Positions 1 through 13,422 of a stretch of DNA of 64,000 nucleotides are shown here, one piece after another. Origin of the DNA: Watersipora subatra (lineage: Eukaryota > Bryozoa > Gymnolaemata > Cheilostomatida > Watersiporidae); the NCBI RefSeq assembly GCF_963576615.1, contig NC_088711.1, positions 7,868,869 to 7,932,868 on the forward strand, given 5' to 3'. A model generated the notes under the pieces. The model did no database searches. It worked only from the letters and a program-made list of their open reading frames with translations, and was not told the DNA's origin. The stretch's first letter is position 1. Each line of letters opens with the position of its first letter. The position numbers were made by a program, and so were the translations under genes.

Positions 1-440
1 ATGACAGTTGCCAGTTGTATTGTTCCTCTATACATACGATAATAGCAATGTTAACGGATGTGGAGTAGTTTCATGTACATATATTATGGAAAAGAAGAAA
101 TATTGTTTCTGAGGATTATCTGTAATAATCCTCAGAAATAAAGATTGTAAGGATTTGTCCCCCAAAAGCTAGACTTTATTTTAGGTGTTCTTTTAGTTTA
201 TCATGTTAAAAAGATTTAGTTTCCTGGCACACTTCGTATGCTTATTTGAAGTTATGCACTCCTGGTATACTCAAGCTGATAACTCTCAATTTACAACCAA
301 GCTTGCAGCCAAATGTCTATAGATGCTTTTTACAATTACTGCAGTAGTTGCAGTAATTTTTTGCAACCTATCAAGAAATATTTGTAATATTGTAATAACA
401 GTACTATTTCTTGGTCAAGGTAAAATAAATTACATTGTAG

Positions 441-3400
441 GTATTGCTGAACATATCAGCAGCGAGGGAGATGATTACCAAGGTTAAGCTTCTACTCGTA
501 GACTTTAGCTCAACTACTGATTGTACTTCTGCACACGAGAGCTACATGGCTGCTATCGCTAACATTTGCTCCACCTCTATGTAAGTCTCTGTTTAGAGTG
601 CCTAGTTTATATGTTGGCAACCTATCGCATGATATTGGACTGCTGTTTTATCAGAAAAATGTAAAATTGTCTTGAATAGCTTGCAATCACTTGAATGGCT
701 GCACAATGAGGAATAATAGTGTTGAGCCGTTATGCCATTCTAGCCAGCGATTCTGTGTTTATTAAAATAATTAATAGGCTCTTTGCTCTTCTCATACTAA
801 TTTCCAGTCATCCAGTCACTCTGCAAGTGCTGGTATACATAATTGAGAACTTAGTAAATAATACCTTTTTACTTTGTGAATTGGCGGAGAAAAATTGAAA
901 ATTATATGACGCACGGTGTGACTGCAATAGGCTAGATATAGCTTATCTCAAGTGAGTTGTTCAGTTTCATCTGTATTGTGAGAGTCACAGCAGCTCGCTA
1001 CTCTATCTTAACCTCCTATCCTAAAGAACCCATCACATACACTTAAAGTGTCTTACTATGCGCAGTGCGCTGTCTCGAGGCATCACTCAAGGTGAAAACA
1101 CCCTAGGCGATATTTAGTGCGATATCGCGCTGTGTGGCGCTAATTTGCGCTAGAACTCCCTCAGCGAGCTCATGCAGAGCGATAACGCTAGACTTTTTCT
1201 ACACAGCTCTATCGCTAGCGAGATGCATTTCAATTGATTGGTTTTTACTAGAATTCAATTCTATGGTGGGTAATTATTTCTTATTGATGTTCCCCAAAGT
1301 ACAGCAGCGACAATTTGTTATTTTGTTACGATTGAAACATCTTCAGAATGAACACTGAATTGTTCATAAATTTAATAAAAGCACTCCCAGTCCTGTACGA
1401 CATAACAAACAAAAATTACAAAAAATCCGAGTTGAAAACCAACATTTGGAGTCAATCGTTGTGCAGGTTGACCATCTCGAGAATAGTAAATATTTAATAT
1501 ATTAAATATAAAAAACTACTATAAAATAAATATAAAAATTGTAAAATATTACAGTTAAAAATATCACAGTACAATAACCGTTTTTTTCTTAAGTTTTCTT
1601 GTCGTGTACAATCCGTGAAAGTGAGGTAGGTTTAATAACAAAAGCGGAAGTTGTTTACGTTGTTGCCTAGAAGGCGCCATATTGACTTACCTAAATTTAT
1701 TAACAACTCCGAAGAAACTAATGATACGGAATATTATTGGCAGTTTGTGAGCGTGCCCATTATATCGTTTGCTAGTGAATCGCTCAAGTGTGTTTAGGCA
1801 ACCGCCAGCCAGCGATATCTCCGCCCTCATGACGCTCGCGATAAAATCGCGTTTGGACCTTTACACTTGTTCAGCCAGTGATTGTATTACAGTGTATAAT
1901 TATTCTGTATAATCTCCTTGCTCTTTAATTAAGCATTTTGGTTATGCTTGATCTGAAAGTCATTGTAGTTTAGTTTTATTACTCATGGTTTTTCATTAAA
2001 GGGGGTGGACGGTGTGTACACTCACCTTTATATTCCACAACCTAAATTCCTAAACTTTAGGATGATACTGATTGTGCACTCACTAATACTAAGTAATTGG
2101 ACTTATGACTTATGTAGACTTAAGTAATGCGACTTAGATGTTTGCAAGCTTAAGTATAATTGCCAAGCACATTGGTTATATTAACTGTTGCTAACCAGTT
2201 CTAGTTGTTTATTGCTTGTTATTTACCCTTACAAATTCATTTTATGCAGTCGTTAGCAGTTATTAGCAGTTATACATATTCAGTAGTGATCCTCTTATTT
2301 GTCTTTACCGTTTGAAATTAAATTAATTTTTGTTTTAAAAATTTAATTTATTCAAAAATTTTATTAGTTTAAACTAACTCGAGTGGTCATGCTGCACTAA
2401 CAACTCTCAGCTGTATATTAGAAACTATCAGTTTGAAATACAAAATAAACGCCAGTCTTTAATACATACTAAAAATAGTCCTAAATATAAATTGCGCTAT
2501 TCCATTATTTGCAGGATGTGGTGAAGGACGAATTTCTAAATTGATTATCAGTGAATCAATTAATCAGTTAATAATGCTATCCTTTTGCTGCTTAGCAAAA
2601 GTTGCATCAGCAAATGCATCATACCTTTATGTGTTGACATCATACCTTTATGTGTTGACAAACCTCATTTCGATATTGCTTGCTGCTTTCATCGATTTTA
2701 TACTGCTAGTCGGAGTTATATCACCTGTCATAGTTATTAAGGTATTGTCTGGGGCAAACTTATAACTAAAGGGTTTGGGAAGCATTGCACTGTGGTCAAA
2801 GAGGCCAAAGCATGAAGTAACAAATCAAAGCAAACTTGGCATATTACAAAAATTGAGAAGTTTTTAGTTTTTTAAAGTATCAGTCTTACCAACATAGAAC
2901 ATTGATTTACCATCTCGTTTTGTGTAGTTATCATCTTGTTTAAGATCCTTAGAAGATCTAATAAAATCTCAGTTTTAGAATTAAAGGGCAGTGCTGAATA
3001 ACACTTGACATTATCGATGTAGCCAGGGGAGAATTGGCTGATTGTATGAACCCATGATCATACAAATAGTTGTAGTCGAGCGCAGCTTAACTACAACTCT
3101 CTTTTCACAGGGCTTCGTTTAATTTTAATAATGTGCTATGAACCTATGCGTTATTCCATTTTCTTTCATATTATGTCTGTTTTTTCTCAAGTTATATAAG
3201 TGGGTGTGCATGATCGTCTACAAATCACTTGTATCACATGGGGATAGAGTACTCAAATCTGATTGGCGTGAAGAAAATTTTTTCATGCACATTAAGTATC
3301 TATGGGAGATCTGGCTTGTTTTGGAACAGGCCAGCTGCCTGGGATAACAACGGTTTGCTTTATTGCTGTGTAAGTTAGAAGGCAGTCTTGTTGAAGGGTG

Positions 3401-6400
3401 TGTGGTTGAACATGTAAAAATAGAAGCGATACTTCATTGCGCTAGACAATACATTAAAGTCTTTTGACTTCAAATTACTAACATTTATACGCCATGTAAG
3501 ATATTTTTAGTTAATCGTCCAACAAATATCCGCTAGTCTTCTTACACTTTACTCTTTCATATAACAATATAACAACTATACTATATATATAACTATACTA
3601 TATACTATATATATAACTATACTATATATATAACTATACTATATACTATATATATAACTATACTATATATATAACTATACTATATACTATATATATAACT
3701 ATACTATATATATAACTATACTATATACTATATATTTAATTATACTATATACTATATATTTAATTATACTATATATATAACTATACTATATACTATATAC
3801 ATATAACTATACTATATATATAACTATACTATATACTATATATATAACTATACTATATATATATAACTATACTATCTACTATATATATAACTATACTATA
3901 TACTATATATATAACTATACTATCTACTATATATATAACTATACTATATACTATATATATAACTATACTATATACTATATATATAACTATATATACTATA
4001 TATATAACTATACTATCTACTATATATATAACTATACTATATACTATATATAACTATACTATAATAGTGCATGTACATGTGTGTTCAAGCCTCATTCTTC
4101 TTGCAGACTCGCTGAGGTCGCAGTCTTGGCAAGCTTTACCCTGGTTGGACTCTTTATCATAGTCCTCATCTTCCTCCTTCATGCGGCAGCACGCTTCAGC
4201 AGCAGGTGATTAATTTGCATATATCGGGCATTGTTTACCGTTGTCTATTATGTTCTAACTCTGTCATGTATGTTGTTTAGCAATCCTTATTTTCAGCTGT
4301 AGTAACCTGATTTTGTATTTAGTTTTTCAACTCATCCGGGCTCTTGCTAGTTTTGATAGTCAATCGTGTAATTTTTTGTGTGCTGTTACTTTTTTACAAT
4401 CTTTTGTATAATTATGCTTTGTTCCTTATGGCGAGACTATGATTTGTTTTATGGACAATCGCATGCTGTTACTCTCTTGTCAATCAATTGCCTATAAATT
4501 AACAATAAAGCAAGTTAATGCTCTACCAGTGGCAGTCAACGCAGAAAGGCACCAGCGCTGAATGTCACGACACAGCCAGTCTCTCGTAGACGCAGGTATT
4601 TTGGCTGTTCTAAACCTGACTGAATTGTATTCAGGAAGGCATGGAATCCCTTGTTCATGTTGTTTACCTTTCTGTCTTCTCATGTTCTTCGGCTTCCAAT
4701 AGCCTCAAGCTGCTTTAGCATGAGGTTGTGCATGCGTTAATAGGAGAGGGGCTCAAGAGCTGTACTTCTGTCTGACTTTACCCAATTGCATCACATTTCA
4801 GTGCATGTCGTTACATGGTATCACTCGGTGATGGATGACTCCATGCTTATCATTTGTCATTTTTTCAGAAAGTTCAATTTGGCTATCCGTACAATTTTTC
4901 ACACAACTATTTGTAAAAATTCAGCTTTAGAATATGGTCCAAAGCAAACATTTTACTGCTATTTTTGTGAAAAACTGAAAAGTACACACTTGACGCAGCA
5001 AGACAGTATTTTTCACTGTTTGCATATGTATTTGATTATCTGTTAATAACAGCATTACTCAAGAACTTGTTGACTACTGCTATATTCTTTTGACCATTGG
5101 CCTAAACCTTTTTAATACGTAGCATTTAATTTCTAATATTTAAGGTTTCTCTATTTAAATATCGGCAATATAGCATAGTTGCACTATTCTAAAGATGATG
5201 TTTAACATTTCAAAACAGGCTGAGCTGGTGTATTAGTTAAATTAAGTATTAGAAGCGGTGATTGTGAATATTTTTGCACATTCTTTGCTCAGATAGAGGT
5301 AGCTAAGGATAAGACAATCAAAGCAACAATTTCCTATAATTTAACCTAATTCCCCGCTTACTCTGACTATCTGCATGTATTGCACTGAGCCCTCCTTGTT
5401 TGGTTGATAGGAGAGCATACTTTGAGGTTGACTCACAGGACAATGATTTCCAAAGTCGTGGTGAAAATACTCGCAGTGACAATCCCCTCTATTATAGGTA
5501 ACTATGCCATGTTGCTTTACCACACTTGAAAACATGGTATATCATTAGGTCAGCAAACAACAGCTTTTATAAATTGATAATTAATCTGCTAAGTTCTGTC
5601 TTTCATAGCCAATAAGTGCATTTACGGCAATTGTGCTCAGCGCTGTACTTGACTCATTGATTTTATTAGGGATTTGATAGTTGAAAACGTTTCTGGTATG
5701 CTCCATAGTAATAATTTAAGCTTTATATAGTGAGGATCTAGTTTTGCTGTTAACACTATTGAATAGTGAGTCTTCATACCATGAAGGATTTCGTAATCAT
5801 TATTACAACATATTTCTTTGCCATTGGCCACTCCTAAACCAGCGAGTAGACAAGAAAGAAGCACGAGTCTGGTGTTTATCACAGACCGAAGACGTATTTG
5901 CTCCATAATCACTTGCCACGCAATCATATTTTGCAGATTCTCTCAAATTTCAACCAATGATGATAATACTAGAGTGGTGGCAACAACTAGTGCCTCTGAT
6001 GACCCGCAGCCATCGGCTCCTCCCCGCAGCTCTCCACCACCAGCGGTGAGTTAAATTCGGACCTCATGTGTTCCTTGGCGCTGTATAGCCATGTTTAGAC
6101 AAACTAGATGACTGTTGATGCATGACTCTTGAAGTTTTTACAGCAGAAAACTACCCATTCAATAAACTGCCATGTGCTTATAAATTTTTTTGATAATTTG
6201 TTCTTGGAGTATGTTTGCAATTATCCGGTAGACAATGGCGCAGAAACTTGTAGTTTTTGTATTAAGTTTTTTAGAATATTCGTATAAGTGTTAACTAACA
6301 AATAATAGACTCAGATAAGTGATGCATTGCAGTGATCACAAATTACTACTTTCTAACATCTTCGTATAAAGTTTGTTCTAGGATTTGCTTAGTAGGTTAA

Positions 6401-7719
6401 ATCTGTCATATTGAAGCAAAGATACTAGTAAGAATACAGTTAAACCCCTACATACGATCACCTCAATATACAAATTTTTAACATACAGTGTAAAGTCTAC
6501 TTGACAAATACTTGACTCTATATCCGAAGTAATTTTCAACATACGTTTAAAACTTGTTGGAAAAATTGCTGCGTCGAATGTGAAAGTGAACAGCTAAAAA
6601 CCAAATTTAAAAAAATAACAAGCAGTATATAAATAAAGATAGTTTAGACTTTACCTTGTCTATGTGAAAGCAAGTTATACCGTTTATCTCTATTGCTAAT
6701 TTTATATAACGAATTCTTTTCTAGCACTATGTAATTGCTAAAAATTTCATGTTGCGGAAAACATTTAATAATTTACGTTGTATTGTTGTGGGAATATTTA
6801 CTCCAACTTACGGTATGACAGTTTTGTCATACAAAGCGAATCATGGTATGAAATGACTTCTTGTGTACCTGGCTGTACAACATGATTTTTTAATATGTCC
6901 TACAACCCACAAACCCGCGATATGCGTTTAAAATATGCGTTTACATACAGCATAAGTAGAAAATTACATTTTATAAAATTATTTAATAATGTATAAAACT
7001 AAATGAATCAGTGATGGCGATGTTTGCAGTTAATGATAGAGAAATGCGGCATAGTTTACTTAAAGAGCTTATATAATTTGTATTCAGTTTACATTTTTTG
7101 CATTCCATCAACCTCTTCACCTTCGCGTACGAAATTGTGATGCTTGAAGTTTTAAAAATTAGATTGGGCGTGATCTCTGATATATGCTTAAATTTCACAT
7201 ATTTTTGAAAATCTGTAAGCTGAGGTGATAACTAGTGGAGGTTTAACTAGGTTTAACTCTGTTTACTTCAAGTGTAATCGCTAGTTTCAGTAGTTTTTTC
7301 GGTGGAGTGATGTTCGCGCTTGTTGGAGTACCATAAGAGAGCGACATCTCGGTGGAGTGATGTTGGTGCTTGTTGAAGTACCATAAGATAGTGACATCTC
7401 GGTGGAGTGATGTTGGTGCTTGTTGAAGTACCATAAGACAGCGACATGATGCAGCTATCATGTACTCTGCTTGCAAAATGGCTTGTTCAAATTTTAAAGT
7501 TCCACTATCAACTAGTTAAGTGTTTTACCATTATCATATTTCAATTAAAAACTGACAAGTACTGTGGTTCACATGATTGTTGAGATTTATATTTTGTAGT
7601 ATCAGAACCACAAGGACTTCTATAGCACATATGGGAACAATGGAACATTGGACAGTAATACGCGGGTGCCTGCTGCCAGCAATGATCTGAACCGCAACAG
7701 CAACACCTTCCGCACATAA
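441..7719 (+). CDS. TTYH: Tweety homolog (TTYH) chloride channel, C-terminal four exons (5' part outside window)
   Basis: Exons 441-580, 4107-4205, 5937-6045 and 7600-7719 (TAA 7717-7719). All have AG/GT borders and phases agree (2, 2, 0). The first exon encodes an extracellular stretch ending AHESYMAAIANIC. This matches the H-x-x-Y-x-A-A-x-x-x-C pattern I know from tweety proteins just before their last membrane helix (human TTYH1 LHKDYGAALRGLC). The second exon is almost entirely a hydrophobic helix (VAVLASFTLVGLFIIVLIFL) ending in basic residues. The last two exons form a cytoplasmic tail rich in Ser, Pro and Asn, with SPPPAY giving a PPxY motif split across the 6045/7600 junction. In the family such motifs bind NEDD4-type WW domains. 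Tweety proteins are plasma-membrane, volume- or calcium-regulated anion channels. The family call rests on a short recalled alignment; a different single-pass membrane protein is the alternative. An ATTAAA at 7860-7865 could be its poly(A) signal. Confidence 0.72.
2618..2660 (+). repeat. Short direct duplication in TTYH intron
   Basis: CATCATACCTTTATGTGTTG occurs twice in tandem, giving a duplicated peptide in an ORF that has no other support. Confidence 0.7.
3570..4063. repeat. AT-rich tandem repeat (TATACTATATATAACTA family) in TTYH intron
   Basis: About 490 bp built from alternating AACTATACTATATATAT and AACTATACTATATACTATA blocks, forming a higher-order period near 41 bp. It ends about 43 nt before the acceptor of the TTYH membrane-helix exon (4107). 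Confidence 0.92.
7301..7450 (+). repeat. Three 50-bp tandem units in last TTYH intron
   Basis: GGTGGAGTGATGTTSGYGCT begins at 7301, 7351 and 7401. The units share TACCATAAGA and GCGACAT. They lie 150 nt before the acceptor at 7600. Confidence 0.85.
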
Positions 7720-9998
7720 CTGCCTTCTACCTTAATTGGCAGTGAAATATATGTAGCTTTTTACTAATCAGAGCACATTCAATGAGATATTGCTCCTACT
7801 AAATACATTTTTATTATACCAATATGGTACCCCTAATTATCTATTAGGTTGCATTCAACATTAAAAGTAGGGCTGAACCTATGGCGCAGGTAAACCTGCT
7901 ACAGGCACTTGTCAATCATTTTTTGCTCTTTTATTGTTGCACTTTTATTTACCAATGAATGCATGATGCACCGTTGTTATTATGCATAGCAGTAACTGAC
8001 ACTTATGGCTTTAACAATGACGGATATTCTCGTAACAAATGCTTGTTATGTGTGCAACATGTATACTACTCTTTCACTGTGTATAAATGCTGTTCATGTT
8101 ATCTATTGTTAAAAGTTTGTGGCGCGGCATGACTTGGTACATACAAGTACACGACTTGGTACACGGCATGACCGTACATAATTAGTTTCAGATATGGTCT
8201 ATTACAAGCATCCGCTTTATCGTGAACCAACAGGATCTGTGCATAGTTATAATAACGTGATATATTCAATCAAATACTTCAGACATGAATTTCCATGGGA
8301 TTGGTTATTTTATGATTTGTTTTGCTGGTTTTACCGTGTCCTTCTGTAATCAGTAGGTTATGCAATACATGTTTAACTAAGACTCCATCATTCATTTGTT
8401 AGTGGATTCCCACCACGTTCTATCAATCAAATAACCTGTGACACATTTGCTAAATTTCCATACAGCGATAGTGTAGTGACACCAGTGCCAACGCGCTACG
8501 CTCACCGTTGACAAGCAGATCATGTTTCCATAAGGTGGTATAGTAGAGCAATGGTTGTGTGATGCCCATGTCAAGGTTGGATCTTTTCAGATTCAAGTGA
8601 AAAGATAGACTAGAGCGTTTTAACAACAAAAAGTTCTACAGATTTTTGTTGTTAAAACGCTAAAAGTTATCAAGTAACGGGAAAGCAAGACCTATGCGCA
8701 AGCACAAGTGTGACCCCGTTGGTCGCTCGGACTGTTTCCATGGCTCAAAAATGGCACATCAAAGAGGTGTTTGGCTTCCAAACAGCGACGCTGAATCAAA
8801 ACAGAATGATATCGATATGGCCGTTTAATGACGGCGATGCAGCGCCATATGAGGGTGTGTCACTAAGCTTTCGCTATATGGAAACATTACAATCAGATAT
8901 CGGCAGTGAAGAACTGCATCTAGGTTCAAGGTCCTACGTGAACTGTTTACCACAGAATATGGCTTGCTTGTTGCCATACACATAGAAAAGATAGCATTGG
9001 TTTTGACTTTCCAAAATGTTGCTAAATAGAGAACCTAGTATGCACGCATTATCCAATTTGCATTCGTAACCACATCTGTATTATTGCTCATCTGCACTCC
9101 AGTATCAAATACTTGATATTAATAGCTATCTGCTATGGCAACTAGTACTACTAAATGCTAAGAATTATATATTAAGAATCAACATTTCTGTTATATCCAT
9201 TAAAATGCTGTGCTAGGCACTACCATTAAATTGGTAACATACCATCTATTCCTGTCATGTAGAGGTTCAAACCTAAACATGTTTACTCACAATAAATATT
9301 GAGTAAAGATTCCAATTTAACCAGGAAGTGACTATTTTAGCCAAGTTCACTTGGTAGCCCACAAGTCATATATTTGGTATCCTTTACTCCGGATCAATTA
9401 TCGTCAGCTCAACCAAGCGTCTGTTGAATTGAGCTAAGCAGCTACATCAAATCGCTGTTGCTGCTCACAGAGATCATGTCAATATCAGGAGAGCAGAGGT
9501 AAGGGTTAAGAATTGGTACAGAAGAGCAAACTTACTAGTAACAACCACAACAATGGTGTAAGACTTGCTGGCTATATTAGCAACATTAATAGACACATTG
9601 CCTGTGTTTCAGTACTGGATTTTTCCAATGTTCAGTCAGTTCAAGTGAACTTTTTTTAGAAAAATATGTTGGCAAGCTAGATTAGACACTTTTTCAGATC
9701 AATTCTTGGTTATAAATTATAATCATTCTTAGAAAAATATTCTAACATGTGGCTAGATCGTGCAGTAGACAGTAGCCTTGGTGTGAAGAGTTCTGTAAAT
9801 GCTCTAGAAACATACAAGTAATTCCGCACTGACTAAACAGAAAATGAACCAATTCTCTCCTTACTGACTAAACATAGAGACATAAATAACAGCAGTAAAA
9901 AGCCTATTAAAAATCTAAATATGCCATATTGCTATTGCAAGGCAATTGCGCGCACACTATGCCTTGCTAATAGTGTATCACAGTGAAACAGGTGAGAG
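7720..9998. other. Intergenic, between convergent TTYH and CANT1
   Basis: Holds the 3' UTRs of both genes and one perfect inverted repeat at 8614-8661. A 91-codon open stretch at 8710-8985 has no recognisable domain. Nothing else stood out. Confidence 0.5.
8614..8661. repeat. Perfect 19-bp inverted repeat with 10-nt loop
   Basis: AGCGTTTTAACAACAAAAA and its exact reverse complement are separated by 10 nt. With no T-run after it, and in a eukaryote, it is not a rho-type terminator. It may be a small MITE remnant or a 3'-UTR hairpin. Confidence 0.85.
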
Positions 9999-12900
9999 TT
10001 ATACAAACTCGACACCTTCGTATTTATAACTGCCGAATATTTGCTTCTCGCGCATAATCATATTGCCTTTCAGATCGAGGACCATAATGTAGGATGCTAT
10101 TTTACCGTTGTCTTCTTCAGACTTGAGAGCAAGGATATATCTATCGCTTGTGGCAGGAATGAACTTGAAGCTGGAGAACCCATGCGTCTCACTCGGCGGT
10201 CCAAACGGCTGAACTACCTGTATGTCAGCAAATGTCTCATCGCACGTTATGAGAATGTTGGTGGCACGCCTCTCATCAAGCTTATCATCATAAACCTTTG
10301 TACTAGCTCGCCTAGGAAGGAAGTACCATCTCCTATGAACATTGCTCCATACTCCTGATTCATGGATCATATAGCCTGCAACATTATACACTTTTACACG
10401 TCAAATTGCTTTACCAAGAATATTCATTAATGTTAATAACATCAATGCAAGAGATAGGCTTACGCGTATGGTCATATTTCTCTGGTACATTAGAATCACA
10501 TTTCATAGTAAAAAATTACATCAAAATACAAAAAATGTGGCAACAAGAAACCAGTGTTAAAATATCAGCCACCATAGTAGTGACACATTGACACCGAAGA
10601 AGAAATATGGTAAGACTGCCTTCCTGCCTATCTACAATGATCGAAGGAATAATAATACTAGCTTCAAAGAGCTGTAGACTTACTTTCTAAATGACTACAT
10701 GTAAATATGTGGAAATAATCTGCACTTACATGTAAGTATATACCGACCGAATCTGTTGGCATGATATTCATGACAAACATACTCACCATTCCTATAGCAC
10801 TACCTAGCTATTATAAATCAACTATCCTACATGCATTCAGATAGCATGATACACTTCATGGTGTAATCTACATGTGTAGGTGATATATCTGCAGCTTAGA
10901 GCACAGGTTCAAATCTATCTTTCCCGGATCCCAACAGCAATAGGTCTCTGTGAAGATGTGAAAGTATATTCCTTGGTCCCAGTTTGAGCAATGATGACAA
11001 GAAAAGCTTCTCATAGCCCAAGCTCTGTAGGCAACAGTACTGATACAATCGATACTGGCCAGTGGGTGTGACTTACCTGCTGTTCGGTAAAACAAGGCAA
11101 GCGATGTTGTGGAAATGCATAGCATAACCTTACCTGGTGAAGAAAAACCAGCCTTTTTCCGCATAGCATTGTAGTGACTGTGCCAATCTAGGTGTTCTAC
11201 TGCTCCCTCTGGGCTAACTCTTTTTACATACTGAGGATGCAGGTTCACTACCTGAAAAATATGGGACTGAATAAACATCATGACAAACATGTGACAAAAT
11301 AAATGACCTGACAAACATGGGACAGAATGAACGCCCTGACAAACATGGGACAGAATAAACACCCTAACAAAAATGTGGGACAGAATAAACATCCTGACAA
11401 ACATCGGACAGAACAAACATCCTGACAAACATGGGACAGAATAAACACCCTGACAAGCATGGGACAGAATAAACAGCCCGACAAACGTGGGACAGAATAA
11501 ACGTCCTGACAAACATGGGACAGAATAAACGCCCTGACAAGCATGGGACAGAATAAACGCCCTGACAAGCATGGGACAGAATAAACACCCTGACAAACAT
11601 GGGACAGAATGAATTTAATTTCAATTGTTTAAAAGAGTTATAATTGCTCATGTTACTGGTTGAAGACCTGCATGTACAGTACCTCTCCTGTTGTACTTGT
11701 CCATTCCTTGCCAAGTCCGCCCACATACAAATAGCCATCCTTGACACTTGCCCACTCACATTTGAAACCTGCAAGTGCCATTATACACTGCTGTTGACCA
11801 TTTTGCAGATTATGAGCATTGAGTACTGTACTAGGCCTATGAAGCGTATAAAGAAGGCAACTGACAGTGATAAAACATTGAAAAATGCCAAGTTTGCACA
11901 CCTAAGTTTAATTGCTAGTGATGTAGCACAATGTGTAGAGAATTTTCAATGCTTAGCTAGATATCATTGAGACTATATTGAGCCTATTTCTGTCAGCACA
12001 AATCATCATTTGGATATTCCTAGCAAAATATTTAAAAAAAAAGTATTTGAGTAATAGTTGATATACTAATACAGTATATAGACTAGCAGCATAAAATTTA
12101 TTCCAAAATGAAACTACATATGTACATGAACACATTAGCTGTAAGTAGGGGTTATTGTAATCAATGCTATACATTTGCAAGGCTGCATGTATATGCATAA
12201 GAGGTTTCTATGTACATACACTTGTAACGAACCTATAAACAAGCTTCAGTGTCATCATTTAAACATCAACACATACTAAGCCCTATGTGTATGCTGCTGT
12301 GTATGAATATATTCAATGTAAACTATGAAAAGTTGTGGCAGAAGTGACATAATTGCCATTTAAAGTTACCACGAAATCCGGGCAAAAAATACTGATATTT
12401 GTTTTTACCAAATTTCAGGTTTTCTAAACAAACCTTTTGTGGAATTTCCAGGTCCATCAGATAGTATAACCCAAGGAACAGCATTTGATTCCATTATTTT
12501 ATACAAAACACCAGTTCTATCATCTACAGCGATGACATGGCCATGAAAGACGACTAACTCTGATAGCTCCATCCCACGGCCTCCTAAAATTTTGGGATAA
12601 AATCACCTGAGCGATGACACAATACAGTTATATATATGTATAAGCTAAAAAACAGAAATTACAACAAATCTGTTTAACCCTATTACATACGGTACTTATT
12701 AAGCAATCATGTATCATCCTGCAAACTTGCAAAAAGTATGAAGCATTTCAATAAGAAATGTAGGTCCTAATAAAAATCTAGATTCACAGCACCCTGATGC
12801 AGCGATTCTCTCTACACAGTTGATCATACCAACCTTGGCCAAGAGAGGAGTAGAGCTCAATGGGTGCAGAGTCAAACTGTACATCAAACTCCACTCCACC

Positions 12901-13422
12901 ATGTATGACTAAGTAGCCCTTCAAATACAGACTTTTCCAAAGCGAATCCTTCACCTTTGAGTTATGATCGAGATCTGTGATTATTCCTATCTTGTATTTT
13001 TTCCCATTTGGAATGGCTAGAGATTTAGTTAAAGGATAAACGCTCTCGCCAGATGCTTGAATCAAGCGACGTGGTGAGGTAGTTGAAGGTTCTGTTAAAC
13101 TATTATAGAAGACGATGAGGGCTATTACAGTTAAAACTCCTCCAAGTAATCTCAAGCAATCTTTAGACTTAAGGTTAATAGTTACTAGCCCAAGACGACA
13201 TCGTAAGTTGGTAGGCAACACTTCTTTCAAGTCGTCAATGCCTGTATTGGAAGCATGTGATATAATACCATCAGAAGATTTAGGTTTTTGCCAGCCATTA
13301 ATTTCCTTAGTTCGACAATCATTCCTCATTGAATTCCTACTGTTGACTTTATACATCGTAGACTTCGTTTTACACTCACACTCTTCATTGGACCTAAAAT
13401 CAGATGAAGTTATACAAACCAT
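9999..13422 (-). CDS. CANT1: Soluble/Golgi calcium-activated nucleotidase 1 (apyrase), complete, five coding exons
   Basis: Minus-strand exons in coding order: 13422-12834, 12583-12434, 11768-11683, 11251-11134, 10375-9999. Phases agree (1,1,0,1) and the sum is 1320 nt, 439 residues plus TAA (human CANT1 is 401). The N-terminus is cytosolic, then one hydrophobic signal-anchor at about residues 90-108 ([16 protein letters not shown]), giving a type II Golgi/ER protein. The lumenal part carries the family blocks [77 protein letters not shown] and ALKSEED, ending KYEGVEFV. The enzyme hydrolyses UDP/GDP to nucleoside monophosphates with Ca2+ and supports glycosylation in the Golgi lumen. The start is the first in-frame ATG (CAT at 13420-13422); inner Met codons at residues 23 and 32 are alternatives. 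The gene is tail to tail with TTYH and head to head with U2AF2. A 28-bp repeat array touches the acceptor at 11251. Confidence 0.95.
11251..11612 (-). repeat. 28-bp minisatellite whose terminal unit is the CANT1 3' splice site
   Basis: About 13 head-to-tail units of 28 nt (one of 30). The plus-strand core is GACAAACATGGGACAGAATA followed by AACRYCCT. Read in gene sense each unit ends ATGTTTGTCAG|G, an acceptor-like sequence. The real acceptor of exon 11251-11134 is TCAGTCCCATATTTTTCAG|G, recognisably the last unit with substitutions. The unit length is 1 mod 3, and the array is open in all three gene-sense frames. Confidence 0.9.

Noticed and set aside
2515-2765. Possible extra TTYH exon after TTTGCAG at 2514
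   Set aside because: Entering from the exon at 580 gives an immediate stop, while 580 joins 4107 in phase and matches the family.
6431-6560. Possible DNA-transposon left end similar to 54641
   Set aside because: Only a short similarity; I could not find a matching inverted right end for either copy.
8710-8985. 91-codon open stretch between TTYH and CANT1
   Set aside because: No ATG at its start, no known motif, no splice context.
11251-11612. CRISPR-like array of 28-bp direct repeats
   Set aside because: Units are contiguous with no spacers and lie in an intron of an animal gene.
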